A stretch of DNA of 64,000 bases from Blepharisma japonicum (GCA_949751835.1 CATKHK010000013.1:526848-590847); one strand, 5' to 3'; counted from the first letter of the stretch, positions 1 to 11,908 are shown. Program-made: numbers and translations. The notes: a model not told the origin generated them from the sequence alone.

Positions 1-665
1 TTTGTTAGTGATTTAGAAGAATTCATTTGTTTACCTATATAAAAACATTTTACTATATACCAAAATTAATATAGTAAATTAATACTGGATGAAAAATATT
101 GTAGCTTTTCATAAACCAAGAGCTATGGAAATTTATACTTACCATTTTCTGGATATTTATTCGAAAGCTATTTAATTAGAATTCCCATTTTTATATATAA
201 GTTGGCGAATCAATTTTTGATTCCTTTTTTTGTCGGTTTAAATTCGCTTCATCAATGATTTTAAGGTATTTTTATAATTTTCCCAATCTATATATTAGAA
301 TTGAGTAACTTTAGAACATTTTGTCCTAGCTTCTTGCATTTAAATAAATAAATATTTTTCTTTGAATTATTAAATATAGTGACTTAAGATCACTAACCAA
401 AGCTTTATATAATTTGCACTTTTCTCTATACGCTGACTCTACTCTTCTAAAGTGAGGATAATATTCTGTTCATACGTATAGCATAATTGTTATTCAGTCA
501 TCAAAGATTATAAAAATCTTTGATTACTTGTTTATGAAGGTTAAACTTGAGAAAATACGAAACTTTTGCTTTATTTTGTTTTCCTCATAGAGAAGATTAA
601 ACAAATTTTTGTCATATTTGCATCTATTCTTCTTAGCCACCATTTATTTGTTGAATAATAGTGTA
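1..665. other. Non-coding left edge
   Basis: AT-rich sequence with no open frame that survives both strands. A short perfect hairpin (GAATCAA, 3-nt loop, TTGATTC) sits near 208-224 and is followed by a run of seven T. Nothing else could be supported; the upstream gene, if any, lies outside the window. Confidence 0.5.
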
Positions 666-2315
666 ATGAGGATAATTTTACCCTTTGTTTTACTCCTCTC
701 GCAAATTACTGCTGAGCAATCTTCAGCTTGTCTTTCTTGCCATATTATAATGGATGCAGCAAGAGATACAATTAACAACGGAATTTTCATGGACTCAGGT
801 GCAGAATTCCTAATTAAAGTTTGTTCACTCTTTCAACATCATGAAGTTTGTCAAGGACTAGTTGATATGTATGGACGTGGATATGCTGAAAATGTTATGG
901 CAAAGCTTCTCGAGACTGGCCATATTTGTTCCAAAATCGGGCTTTGCCAGCATCCAGAATATTTATTGGATAATTTAACACAATACGAGCAAGAAGTGCT
1001 TAAGGATATGCCACCAATCCAACCTTGGCCGGAGACAGGATCTGAAACCTTTTTTGTGCTTCAAGTAACAGACATGCACATTGACTATTTTTATCAGCCA
1101 AGATCAGAAGCTGAATGCTCCTATCCTGTTTGCTGTAGATCAGGCAATGGAACTGCTGGATACTGGGGATCTCGAGCTTGCTGTGACACTCCTCCACAAA
1201 CTGCGATAGCCTTTCTTGAGCAAATCAAAAATCTTCCCATCAGTTTTGTTGTGTGAACTGGTGATAATCCCCCTCATGATGTATGGGATTATGAAAGAGA
1301 AAAAGAAATGGACGTGACAAGAAAAATCACGAAAATGTTCAAAGACCATTTAAAAGTTCCTGTGTTCCCCATTATTGGAAATCATGATTGCTTTCCTATG
1401 GATTTTTTTCATCCAAATCATGAACAAGTTTTATTGGGAAATTTAACTGAGCTTTGGCAGGATTGGCTTGGATATGAAGAAATTAAGCAGTTTGCTCAAA
1501 ATGGCTATTACTCGACCTTAGAATCAAAAACAGGATTTAGAATTATAGGGCTTAATAATCAGCTAGGAGATAATATGAATGGATGGCTTATTCAAAACAA
1601 TACAGATCCTGCAGGAATGCTTTTATGGCTTAAAAATGAGCTCTATAAGGCTGAATTAAATAATGAAACTGTTATAATTATTGGGCATATCCCCCATGGA
1701 GATAAATATATTGACTCAATATGGTCAAGGCACTTCAGAGTCCTTGTGAATAGGTTCCGAAATATAATCAGAGGGCAATTTTTTGGCCATACTCATGCTG
1801 ACGAGTTCTTTGTAGTTCATTCCTTAATCTCTGAAGCTGATCCTGCTGGTGTTTATTTTGCGGCTCCTTCCTTTACAACTTATTGGTATCAAAACCCGTC
1901 ATTTAGATTATATGAATACGATGTAAAGACACATCATTTATTAAATATTCACCAATATAGATTGCCTCTTCATAGTGCGAATAAAAACACTGAAAGTGCA
2001 ACTTTTGAGCTCGCTTTTAATTTCAAAGAAGAGTATAGTATGACTGACATGTCACCCTCATCATTTGCCAATTTGGCTGATCAAGTACTTAAAGATGAGG
2101 CAGTTGCTCAAAAATACTATGCAAACTGGCTCGGCCAATATCCATTTGAGTCTAAAAAATGTGATAAAAAATGTCAAAAATCTCTTTATTGCAGGCTTTC
2201 TAACGATGTTTTTAACGATGTATTTGCATGCGATGAGCGAGCTGGGTTTGGGACATATGTTTTCGGGCTTGTCTGGGAAGCGGTCCAAGGTCCTTGGGAA
2301 TATTTAGTTGAATAA
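666..2315 (+). CDS. Acid sphingomyelinase-like phosphodiesterase (secreted, saposin B + metallophosphatase)
   Basis: Likely hydrolyses sphingomyelin or a related phosphodiester in lysosomes or outside the cell. The first ATG gives a clear signal peptide (MRIILPFVLLLSQITA). A saposin-B domain with six cysteines follows (about residues 20-100), then a calcineurin-type metallophosphatase with its metal motifs visible: DMHID, WTGDN, GNHD, GHIPHG and GHTHAD. The W of WTGDN is a TGA codon, where the family has Trp or a similar residue. An upstream TTG at 609 is in frame but would bury the signal peptide, so ATG 666 was chosen. The length of 549 aa is usual for the ASM/SMPDL family. A cysteine-rich tail (about residues 490-530) matches the C-terminal domain of acid sphingomyelinases. 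Exact substrate unknown. Confidence 0.9.
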
Positions 2316-2417
2316 TTAATCCCAAGTATTTATTTTAAATTTAAATGAGTATTTATATCATTTGTTAAAGCTTCTTAATCTTAGTAATCATTGTGCAACA
2401 ATTTTAAACATTTAAAA

Positions 2418-2822
2418 ATGTCATTCGAAAATTCAAAAATCAAACAAATATCCACAATAGGCAAGCCTATGAATTTCAAGCAAGCTCTTCTATCAAAATA
2501 TAAGAAAAGACTTGAAAGAAACATGAGTTTTTCATCAAGAGATACAATTGAAGAATTAAATCCGAGGCAGTCATGCATAATCCCAAATCATATAAAACAT
2601 CCAAGCCAACCTATAAGTTTTATCGCTTGTAACAAAGAAAATATTCCGTTAAAACAAAAATCATTACCGAGAATTAAAATTCCTTTAGGTAAAATTCAAA
2701 ACTCGTTTTATTCAAAATTAGAAATTCTTGAGCAAAAATTAAATTCATCGAGTCAACATATTTCCATTCCTCAAGGATTTTTTTCACCTGCACAAAGTAA
2801 TAAGAATAGTAATTATGAATAA
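2418..2822 (+). CDS. Small basic protein of unknown function
   Basis: 134 aa, Lys- and Ser-rich, without transmembrane segments or a recognisable domain. It has several SxP and basic patches and looks largely disordered. It starts at the first ATG; the frame is also open upstream from a TTG at 2391, which was not used. It lies about 100 nt after the sphingomyelinase in the same direction, as an independent gene. No family recognised. Confidence 0.6.
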   Translation: MSFENSKIKQISTIGKPMNFKQALLSKYKKRLERNMSFSSRDTIEELNPRQSCIIPNHIKHPSQPISFIACNKENIPLKQKSLPRIKIPLGKIQNSFYSKLEILEQKLNSSSQHISIPQGFFSPAQSNKNSNYE

Positions 2823-3267
2823 ATTTATGTTTTAGTATTATTTAAATTTTTTTTCGCTTCAAATTCTTCATCTTTAGAAGAATATTTATAAATAATTTTA
2901 AATCGAAATTTAAGCTTATTTATAGCATATAAAATTTTATTTATTATTTTTCAGCAATTTATGTTAATCTGCACTATTAAATTTTTAATGAGTAAGATTA
3001 AATTAAAATACTCCATTTAGATGATTATCAAATATTAAAGGTAAAGCCCTAATGCTATTTATTTATTAATATGCATGCATGTTTACTATTTAGCTTTGAA
3101 ATGAGAAAAATAATTTCTGAAGGAATATGCAAGAGATTTGTGATGGATTTATCATGATGATAGAACAGGTAGCTGATCTCTGATCGAAGACTATTCTGAA
3201 AATTATGTAAATCATTTTATTTCGTCAGTTTATAAGATTACTTAAATAATCCTTAAAAAGAAATTTT
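2823..3267. other. Intergenic, one possible small RNA
   Basis: 445 nt of AT-rich sequence. The only structured part is the candidate C/D-box RNA at 3146-3213. Short frames such as one starting at ATG 3127 (27 codons) overlap that candidate and are not convincing genes. Confidence 0.4.
3146..3213 (+). ncRNA. Possible C/D-box snoRNA
   Basis: A perfect C box (ATGATGA, 3154-3160) is followed by CTGA at 3173, 3180 and 3196, the last suitable as box D. The outer ends GATTTA and TAAATC can pair. The spacing of about 68 nt is normal for the class, but the stem lies 8 nt from the D box and no guide target was identified. A short peptide frame overlaps it. Weak call. Confidence 0.22.
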
Positions 3268-5151
3268 ATGTTACTTCAAGTAGATCATCCTACAGAAGAA
3301 ATTGCAAGTGCTGCTCTTAAAGAAAGTAAACGCATGGAACACAAAGGCAAGCTCCAAGAAGCTCTAGATGCGATTGAACGAGTTTCTTCTGATGCCATAA
3401 ATCTTTCAGTTCCTAGTTCTCTTGATATAACAGAACAGATCGCATCATTATGTAACAAGTTAGTTTCAACCTCAGATTCCCCAGTTTCTTACCTTCGTAG
3501 AGCTGAGCAAGTATTATCAAATTGAATGAGTCTTTGTAAAAAGGAAAATGTTTCAATGAATGAAAGCACATTTCGCTTAGTTCTTTTGACTTTTAACAAT
3601 TGAGGCACATATCATCAAGCAATGAAAAACTATCATATGGCCTTGAATTATCTTATGAGAGGGCTTAAAATAATTGAAGAGTTTCATGCAAATCAACCTG
3701 ATTCATTACAATTTATAGCGAAAACAAAACTCAACATAAGCGCTTTATATTCAGAATTGCGCCGCTATAAAGAAGCAATAAGTCATGCTGAGCAGGCATT
3801 AGCAACTCTGCAATTAGAAAATAAACAGAGGTTAGATGGGAGACCGTTATCTATGCTAAGCAGCAAAGAGAAATATAAGGTAGAAACTATGATTACCACC
3901 TATGTGATAGCATTTTACAATATTGGTGTTGCTGAAGAATCCCTTGGCCATAGAAAAGCTATGATTCAAGCCTACACAAATGCTGTGAACATTGGATCGC
4001 AATTTTTATCTGATGAAAACCACATACTAGAAACTGCTAAAAAAGCATTAGCAGAGTCACAGATCATTAGGCCGGACTCTCAAAGAACCAAAGGGATGAG
4101 ACCTCTAACAAGCAGAGAATTCATAACAGTCCTAGAAGAGCAGAAAAAAAGCTTAGAAGAGCCTTTTGAGTTTAAAACTAGCATTCAGCCTGACTCTCAG
4201 CTAAATACTGAACAAGACAAGCTTCATACCCAAATTTCTCTACCAAGCTTAAACCTATCTGTAGTCCCAAAAGAGTCTAAGCCTGAACGATATTATTCCC
4301 CAGAAGAGCTAAAAAGGCTGCAAAAAAGACTAACAGAAGACCCTACTAACCGATTTGTAAGCGCAGACCAATATTTCTATACAAAAATAAGCAAAACTCT
4401 TAATATTGGCTCTGATGTCAAACATATGAGGCCACTATCTACAAGTGGGGCTATGAATTTGTGAGAAAAAGAAAAAGAAGACAAGCGAAAAATTTCAGAT
4501 TTGAGGCTTAGAAAGCATTTTAGGCATATGATTCCTCCACAAGGAAATACTGATGTAATTGTGCACAGAATAGCGAGGCTAAAAGCAGCAGATGAGGAAA
4601 ATATCAAAAGGCAGGAAATTAAAATGAAATCGAAAATGAAGACTAAAGTTTATAAGAATTTATTGAAAATGCTGAATAGTAACAATACAAGCGCGGTTCC
4701 AGCTCAAAGACTGTTCTTTAAGCCTCCAGTGATTACTAGCAATCAAGCATCCAAAGATAATTCTGTAAGAATTGATGAAAGCACTATACAGCCTAAGAAA
4801 GGAACTAGCTTTAAGGTGGCTAATGACGAAATTGAGTCAATCATGGACAGAATTCATGACGAAATTAAAGCAATTGATATTGAAAAAGGGATATCCAAAG
4901 AAAAAGTCATTGAAAAATTCGAAGAAAGTGCATTCGATTCAAGGCTTGCACAGTCCACTTTAAGGAAAAATATTGAAAATAACTATATGCAAGATATTTT
5001 ATTTGTAAAATCTTCATCAAGCCCGATGATATTAAGCAGTGAAATCATCGTAAATTCATTGAAGAGCTCAATAAAAAGGTTCAATAGATCTAAAAGACCT
5101 CAGACTGCTGCTTATAGAAGACAGCAAAAATTAGAAAATGCTTATGTTTAA
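3268..5151 (+). CDS. TPR-repeat protein with basic C-terminal half
   Basis: 627 aa, read through three in-frame TGA (Trp) codons. Residues about 20-260 contain helical pairs of TPR type (for example around 'KTKLNISALYSELRRYKEAI' and 'FYNIGVAEESLGHRKAMIQA'), a protein-interaction scaffold. The C-terminal half is Lys/Arg-rich, with 'PERYYSPEELKRLQKRL' and short motifs common in ciliary and basal-body proteins of ciliates. No enzyme motif is visible. The start is the first ATG and all three segments are in one frame. A cytoskeletal or ciliary role is inference only. Confidence 0.8.
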
Positions 5152-5239
5152 TATATTTATTCTCTTAATTTAAAGCATTTATCTGATTTATGTCCAAGTT
5201 GTAAGGATAAAATCATATGGTCATAATATTTTTGTAATA

Positions 5240-6607
5240 ATGAATAATGATATTACAGAAGAAATAAAGGATAGCACATCTATAGAAGAATCACAAAATA
5301 TTGATAGTGTTATAAACAAGCTCGAGCTGCCGCTTATTGTTGTAGTTATTTATCCTCCTCAATGATTCTCAAATGAAGATATTGAAACTATAGCTTTAAT
5401 TATTCATCCGACTGAGATAACTTATTCTTGAAATCCAAGGATGTCTATAAGCGAAGGGTTAAGACTTTGCTTAATTTCCCATAGAGTTCGAATTCCTCAG
5501 GATCTGAATTTAAAGTACTTAATGGTATATTGTGGAATTAATGATGAAGGAATTAATAAAGCAGAAGAAAACATTAGATATTTTGTATCAGCTAAATCAA
5601 GTGAAATTCCTTCTTATGCGTTGCCTTATATGAAATGTGAAGATATTCGTTCAAAACTGGTACAGTTAATATCATGCTGAAGAGAAGATATGGCACTTTT
5701 AAATTCAAAATACCCAAATAATGTGATTACTGGGGATAGCCTAAAACCACAGGAAATTGGTCAATTAATTTTATCTAAATTTTCAATAAAAGATCCCCAA
5801 ATTATAAATAGCCCGAGAAAAGGATGCTATCTGATTATGCCATTAGGAATTCCAGGTATGGGGAAATCAAGCTTGATCCCTGTTCTTCAAGAAGTTTTGC
5901 ATAGCTTAAATTTTACTCTAACTATTATATCTCCTGACACAATAAGAGCTGAAAATATCAGCAAGCAGACGAACACTGAATTTGATTATAATTTCGATTA
6001 TAATAACAAAAATACCAGAACTATTCTGCTTAAAAAACTGAAAGACGAAATTTACAAAAATGCTGACAATCATGTAATTTTTCTCGATAAAAATCATTCG
6101 CCAAAATCACTCGAAATGGTTTATAAAGAAGTAAAAAAATTTTCCAATGTTAACTTTATCTGTTTAGTTCCTAAATGCAACTCTCCATATTCTATACAGA
6201 GATCGAGAGAAATGTATAATTATGAATTCTCTATCTCTTTCCTTATGCAATGCTTAATTAGAATAAGAGATCGAGATATCCACGAGACATTAAGAGGATC
6301 TCTTAGTCATAAAATTTCTGTAGTCCTTATGATGTACAATATTTTTAGAAACTTTCAATTTCAGGATTGCTTGAAATTTGGTGATTTAATGGAAATTCCT
6401 TTCACTGATGAATCTTATACAGAAATCGATCCAATGCTAGAAAATCTGATAAAATACACCCTCTTGTCATTCTCTCCAGAAGAAAAGCCAGATCTTTCTC
6501 GACTCCAAGACATTACCAATGCAATTATAAGTACAAGCTTATCATTTCAACACATAAACCAACATGAGTTTGTATTAAATGAATTTAAAAGAATATTTAA
6601 CTTATAG
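5240..6607 (+). CDS. P-loop kinase-like protein, resembling the kinase domain of tRNA ligase
   Basis: 455 aa. ATG 5240 begins a frame that continues through three TGA codons. A Walker A motif (GIPGMGKSS) lies near residue 210. About 70 residues later comes 'VIFLDKNHSP', which resembles the 'DKN/DRNNH' motif of the polynucleotide-kinase domain in plant and fungal tRNA ligases. The N-terminal 150 aa and the C-terminal part match nothing I recognise. It may phosphorylate an RNA 5'-OH or be another P-loop NTPase. No ligase (KxxG) motif is visible, so a full tRNA ligase is unlikely. Confidence 0.6.
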
Positions 6608-6657
6608 GAATTAATTAAAAAGTATAAAACTTATATTTATTAAGGGCATAGCAAAAA

Positions 6658-7272
6658 ATGAGGCCAACTGATCTCAAATTTCGTAGTCCTAAAGAAAAAA
6701 CTCCTGAGTATTATGATGTTGGGGTTACAATTACAGGGAATACTCTTTTTGATTCTCCAAGCCGACTAAGGCCTAATTTTTCCAAAGCATCAAGGTTCCC
6801 TCAATATGAAATTAACGCCAAAAGAACTGGCTATCGAGTTGGTCCTGGTTCCTATGAGCTTAAGCATGATATTACCAAAAAAGGCCCAATATATAGAAAA
6901 AATCATGCAGAAAAGGATCTCTCAAATAACGGGTATTATTACCTTGGCGATCAAATAGTTTTTGAGCCATCATTTGTCTTGAAATCTAAAAGAGCAAGCA
7001 TAAATGATATCACCCCAAGGATTGACGCTTCTCAAGTGCTTCCAAATCGCCCTCCACGACCTGCAAGTGCCATTGAAGTTGGAGATAAATCTCCATGGTT
7101 TATGAGAAAATCAGTTGATTTTACTCTTACAGACGAAACCAGAACAAAAACCCCACAGTCACCAGAAAGGCCAAGAACAAAGCCAAGTTTTCCAAAACGA
7201 GCATTTATTAGGTCACCTTATTTCAGTACTCTGAATCATAAAAGAGCAAATAGTTCTTTTGAAAAATATTAA
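6658..7272 (+). CDS. SHIPPO/STPG-like axonemal protein
   Basis: 204 aa, rich in Pro, Arg and Lys. It carries a 'GPGSYEL' repeat typical of the sperm-tail PG-rich (SHIPPO) family, preceded by 'SRFPQYE' and followed by further Pro-rich segments ('NRPPRPASA'). Members of this family bind ciliary doublet microtubules. The start is the only ATG near a short leader. It is followed after 13 nt by the RNase P subunit gene. A diverged family member with one clear repeat. Confidence 0.6.
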   Translation: MRPTDLKFRSPKEKTPEYYDVGVTITGNTLFDSPSRLRPNFSKASRFPQYEINAKRTGYRVGPGSYELKHDITKKGPIYRKNHAEKDLSNNGYYYLGDQIVFEPSFVLKSKRASINDITPRIDASQVLPNRPPRPASAIEVGDKSPWFMRKSVDFTLTDETRTKTPQSPERPRTKPSFPKRAFIRSPYFSTLNHKRANSSFEKY

Positions 7273-7285
7273 TAAATTAAGTAAA

Positions 7286-7594
7286 ATGACAACCAAAATC
7301 ACTTTTCAAGTGAAATTTGAGCATGATATTGAAGATATAAGTGAGTCTTTTTTGGCTAATATACTGAATTTTGCTGTTATTTCTTTATATGGGCAGGTTG
7401 GGGGAAGCCAGATTCAATATAGGCTGCTTGATATAGATGCTGAAAATCATCAAGTAGCAATAGAAACTCCAAATGAAGATGCCTCAAAATTATGATGTGC
7501 ACTTACATTATTAGGGTATTATGGTTCCTCACGAATAAGAGTTAAAGTCACATCTGAGGCTCTTTTACAAGAAATTGAAGAGATTATGGTTTAA
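7286..7594 (+). CDS. RNase P/MRP subunit of the RPP14/POP5 family
   Basis: 102 aa, protein part of RNase P/MRP, which trims the 5' ends of tRNA precursors and processes pre-rRNA. The segment 'KLWCALTLLGYYG' lines up with 'KLWSSLTLLGSYKG' of human RPP14, and the W is encoded by TGA (7493-7495). That makes this gene strong evidence for the code change. An in-frame TTG at 7259 overlaps the upstream gene, so ATG 7286 was taken. Length and alternating strand/helix pattern fit the family; RPP14 is a better match than POP5. Confidence 0.82.
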
Positions 7595-7731
7595 AAACAA
7601 GAATTTTTCTTATAATAAGATTAAGTAGATAAAGGATTCAATACATATCAAAATTATGCAGAAAATAGAGTAATTTAACTTGGAAATTCTATGGAAGCTT
7701 ATTTGTTCAATTTAGCATTAATTAAATGGAG

Positions 7732-10700
7732 TTAACTATTATGCTTAGAGATCAAATGTAAAGCTGTTTTATCAGGGTAAGATTTTATTCTTCTTGCACA
7801 AGTTTCTCTTTTTTGTTTTATTTCTGAACAAGAGTAAAGGTTTTCTGGGTTTTTTCGCTGATGAATTATTTTTATTCTTTCTTTTAAATGGTTATCATAA
7901 TCTGCTCTTTTTTGCTGTGAATTATTTGAATTTTTTGCATTTGATAATTCTACTGTTTTATTAGGTGGGATTCATGGTGGCCTTTTGGGAGAACTTTTGG
8001 ATTTTTCTTGCAAATACCCTGCTTTGGCCATTATGTTTCTGATAATCTTTTGTTGGTATGTAAGCTCTTTTTCAAAAACTATTGAAGTTTGGATACCTGA
8101 GGAAGTTTGCCGCTTTTCTCTAGGAGTTTGAAGTACGCTAACAGATGGAAAGGTGAACAATTCAAGATTTTTAGATTTTGAGTCTGATGATTGCAAAGAA
8201 ATATTGAAATCTGGCTTTGTTTCTATTGTTAAGTCGTTGGATGTCTGCAATGTAGATAGTTTTTTATATCCACTGGTAGCAGAGGTAGTTAAATCACCAA
8301 TGCTTTCTATTGATTGAATTAAAACCATATCGCTTTCTTGGAAGATTGAAATATCTGGAGTTTCAAAGGTCTGGTATCGAGAATTTACTTTTTGCCTGCA
8401 GGCTTGGGACAAAAGTGTAAAAGCAGCTTTTAGAGGCTTATTGATATACATTTTAAGGAGATCAGATAAGATAACCAATTTTTTGGAGGCTTTAAAAAAT
8501 CTATAGAAATTCCCGATCATATGTATTCTAACAATATTTGCAATCTTACAAAGTGCTGGCTTGTAAGATGACAATTTATTATAGAATATCAATGATTTAT
8601 AATGATTTTTGAGAGAAGACGCAGCTATATTTCTCACTTTTTCACTTAGCTTGATTCCAAGACTTTTTAATTTTTCTGCATTTGAAGTTAATTTTATAGC
8701 TGAAAAAGCCTCCTTTCTTCTATTTTCAATACATGATACTAATAACACAGCAAAGTTTTTAAGATAATTTTCCGTTTTTTTCTTAATATTTTCAATATAA
8801 ATTCTTATTTTTTCTGTTTTTTCTTTTCATATATTCAATCCATATCTAATTGTTCGTAATCGTACAACATTCATTATTTTTAAAAAATCCTCGAGCTTAC
8901 TAATATCTGCTTTGCTAATTTCTTTTTTTCTTTTAATTTCATTCTGTTTTTCAATACTCTTCATTCTTCTCAAATAATATTTCCATTTCCCAAAAGAGCA
9001 TTTAACTCTATGCCCAATAAAATTTCTCATTGTTTTTCTGATAACCATAACAGCATTTTTCTTCTGGAGATATAAAAGTTGATATTCCTTAATTTGAGAA
9101 AAAGCAAACCATTCTTCTCTAAAAATGCAATCTGATAGCATTTTTATCAGTAATTTAGTGCCTTCTTTTATTTTCAACTGTCTTTTTTGCTTATTTCTTT
9201 CATTTTGCTCTTGAATTATTATTAGATTTTGCACATAATTTCGTATAGTTTGGAAGGCACTAGATTTTGAGCTGATTTCATACCGATTTAATACTTTTTT
9301 AATTGACGTTGGAACTAAAGTCGCTGCAAGAGTTCTTTTATGGATAATTTTCATTATTGTATACTCCTTAATCTTTTTGAAAGCTCTTTGTAAAACATTA
9401 AAAACAGTAGGCCTAAATGCATTCAATAATTGCTTTTCTTGTTCCTGATTTATATGCTCTAAAAATATTTTTTCCATTTCGTTTTCTTCTTCTGGTATAA
9501 ATGCAGGCGACTCCATCCGAATTGTTTTATTGAACATACGAGGAGTTACTGGGGCACTATTTCAGAGATCTAAAGAATTTCTGACTGCTCGCTGAGCAAT
9601 TTCGGATCGTTTATAAGGATAGACAATAGAAAGATAGTATCCTATAGGCTCTATAAACCCAATTGATGTTTGGCATGCAAAAAGAGAGTATATGCTTTGA
9701 GAATTGAAAAGCGCTATATTTGTGTATTCTTCATTAGCTGCAAAAACTGTTGCAGACCAGCATGAAAGCTGACAGATATTAGACTCAAAAGAGGAAGAAA
9801 GTCGAATTTTTCTATTATATTTTCATTCAAAAATCAGCCCATTATTTTTATCCATACCATATACAGCATTTTCTGTGCAAGATATCGTTTCTATGATCGA
9901 ATCTTGATAAATTGGTGCCTTGATTAAAGTCATACAGTCATCAAAGAAAAAAACTTCTCCTAAATCTGTCAAAACACCGACAAAACCTTTCCCACAGCAC
10001 ATGGAAACTACTGCATATCTTTCTAAGTCTGGAACTGTCGTCAAAATTTTATTATCTCTTGATTTTTGTGATACCCCAATACTTGGCTTTGGTGTCGATA
10101 TTAGCCTGCCTCTTAAATGATGATGCGAGTTTCCTAAAGACCCAAAGATATAAACATAGCACCCATCAGTGCAAATGCATGTAAAAGTATCCCCACATAA
10201 AATTTGATTAATTTTGAATTTTTCTGCTTTTGTAACTATTTGAGGACTTTGCCTACAAATTGGTCCCGAAGTCCCTAGTTCTCCATGAAATCCGCTTCCC
10301 CATGTTATAAGTTGTCCTTCTTGATTAATAGCAGCTGCATGCGAAACTCCAATTGAAACTTGTGTGATATTGGATAAACCTTGAATTTGGGTAGGAGATG
10401 AGGCTTCATATAAATCAGGAATACCAAGAAGACCAGTTTGGTCTTGATCGTAACCCCAAGAATACATATTTCTATTGGATCCTATAGCTATTGCTATTGA
10501 ATCATTGCAAACCACTTGTATAAGCTTAATAGGAGTAGGTATTTCAACGGGAAAGGCAAGGCCCTGACTATTTGCGATTTCCCAAAGTTTTCCATCAGCT
10601 GACAATAAGAACCCTCAGTTTTGAGAAAGGGTGAAAGAAATGATAGGGCTTTGCTGGTCAGTAATTAGGGAAGGTATTTCTAAGTTTCTTTTGGATGAAT

Positions 10701-10758
10701 CTGAGTCTGGTTTCCAGAATCCAGCTGAATATGATTTCACATATTTTTCTTCTTCCAT
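7732..10758 (-). CDS. RCC1-repeat protein with long helical, Sfi1-like C-terminus
   Basis: 1008 aa in one exon, joined across five or more TGA codons. Residues about 1-400 form RCC1 blades with motifs such as 'MYSWGYDQDQTGLLG', 'LITWGSGFHGELG' and 'VYIFGSLGN'. The remaining 600 aa are basic and helical with regularly spaced aromatic pairs ('CSFGKWKYYLRRM', 'GNFYRFFKASKK'), recalling the centrin-binding repeats of Sfi1-type proteins. The start ATG is followed by 'EEEKYVKSYSAGFW'. RCC1 domains can act as GEFs or scaffolds; here a scaffold at basal bodies is a guess. The fragments between TGA codons are all in one frame (length divisible by 3). Confidence 0.85.
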
Positions 10759-11131
10759 AGTAAGTTTACAAAAAATACAAATTTTAATAATAAAATATAA
10801 CTAGTAGACATGGTTTTGTGGATAAAAAAATAATCGTTTTTTAAGATGTTGTAATTTACACTTTTTGATTTATATTTTAATGAATAATTATATATGTTAT
10901 AAAAATTTCACTTTTGATTTCATACGTATATTTGAAATTAAAAATATTAAATGAAATATATTTAAACATAGAAATTGATTATTAATCTTTCACAAGATAT
11001 TGTGCTACTTAATAATGAGATCTACAAATCCGTGTAGGATTAAATATACTATCACAACTCTGAGCTTTTATCATAAAACTTTTCTTTAATTTAATCATTT
11101 TATTTTTTTAACATAAGTTTAGTTTTTATCA
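10759..11131. other. Intergenic, nothing recognised
   Basis: 373 nt, very AT-rich, between the start of the RCC1 gene and the end of the next minus-strand gene. No open frame, structure or repeat seen. Confidence 0.5.
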
Positions 11132-11908
11132 TTAGAGGTCAGATTTCTTGCTTAATTTTATTGCTTCCAAACTCCAAGAATTATTGTAATCAATTAAATA
11201 TTTGTCAAGCACATTTACAGTATCTGCTTGGTCGTAATTAAATACAGATTTTAGTTTGAAGTCATTTATGGTTTGATCGAAAATTTCATCAATTTTTTCT
11301 TTTTTTGATTTATAATACGATAAATTTGGGCATTTTGGAGAGTTATTTTCAAATACTTTGTTTTCATTAGTTTGTGATATCTTAGGCTCATAATTTGATA
11401 TTTTAGGCAGTTTATTTATTTTCTTTGCATAAACTTGTCCTGAATAAGCAAAAGAGTCAGTCCTAAAACTTTTTTCTAAAATACTATTAAGAGTTTTTCG
11501 AGTTTTCAAATCATCTAATAAAGTTAAACCAATAGTTTTGCTGATAGTAAATTTTGAAGGAGGCTTTAATGATGAAATTTTATTAAGCTTTTTTTCTGTT
11601 TCTCTCACAACTAAAGATTTATTGACCGGGTATTTTTTTATTGTGGAATTAAATCTTGGAGAGTTCGGGCCATTAATATATTGCCTCTTGTAAAATGATA
11701 GGTTTTCTATTCAGTATTTTGAGTGTACCGGACTATTATGCTGAGAAAAATATGATCTATGTATAGATCGCTCAAGATCCTTTATATTGGTATCAATTTT
11801 TGCTAAGGACTTGGATTTTGTTAGTTTAAAGTCTGAAAGAATATCTTTATCAGACTTGTGGTCGAAGCGTGAAACTTTATATAATGGTGATTTCTTATTT
11901 TTCGACAT
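11132..11908 (-). CDS. Basic protein of unknown function
   Basis: 258 aa, Lys/Ser/Asn-rich and probably disordered. Two open segments join across one TGA (Trp) in the same frame. It starts at ATG 11908 and ends with TAA. Short motifs of the kind 'NGPNSPRFNSTIKKYP' occur, but no domain is recognised. Its start faces the start of the coiled-coil gene at 12013, about 100 nt away. Confidence 0.6.

Noticed and set aside
135-220. ATACTTACC at about 135 as a possible U1 snRNA 5' end
   Set aside because: The following sequence does not form U1 stem-loops and there is no convincing Sm site plus 3' stem.
191-339. Minus-strand frame near the left edge that looked like a small gene (ATG at 339)
   Set aside because: On recount the two open pieces are in different frames and a TAA separates them; no GT...AG intron of 15-16 nt joins them.
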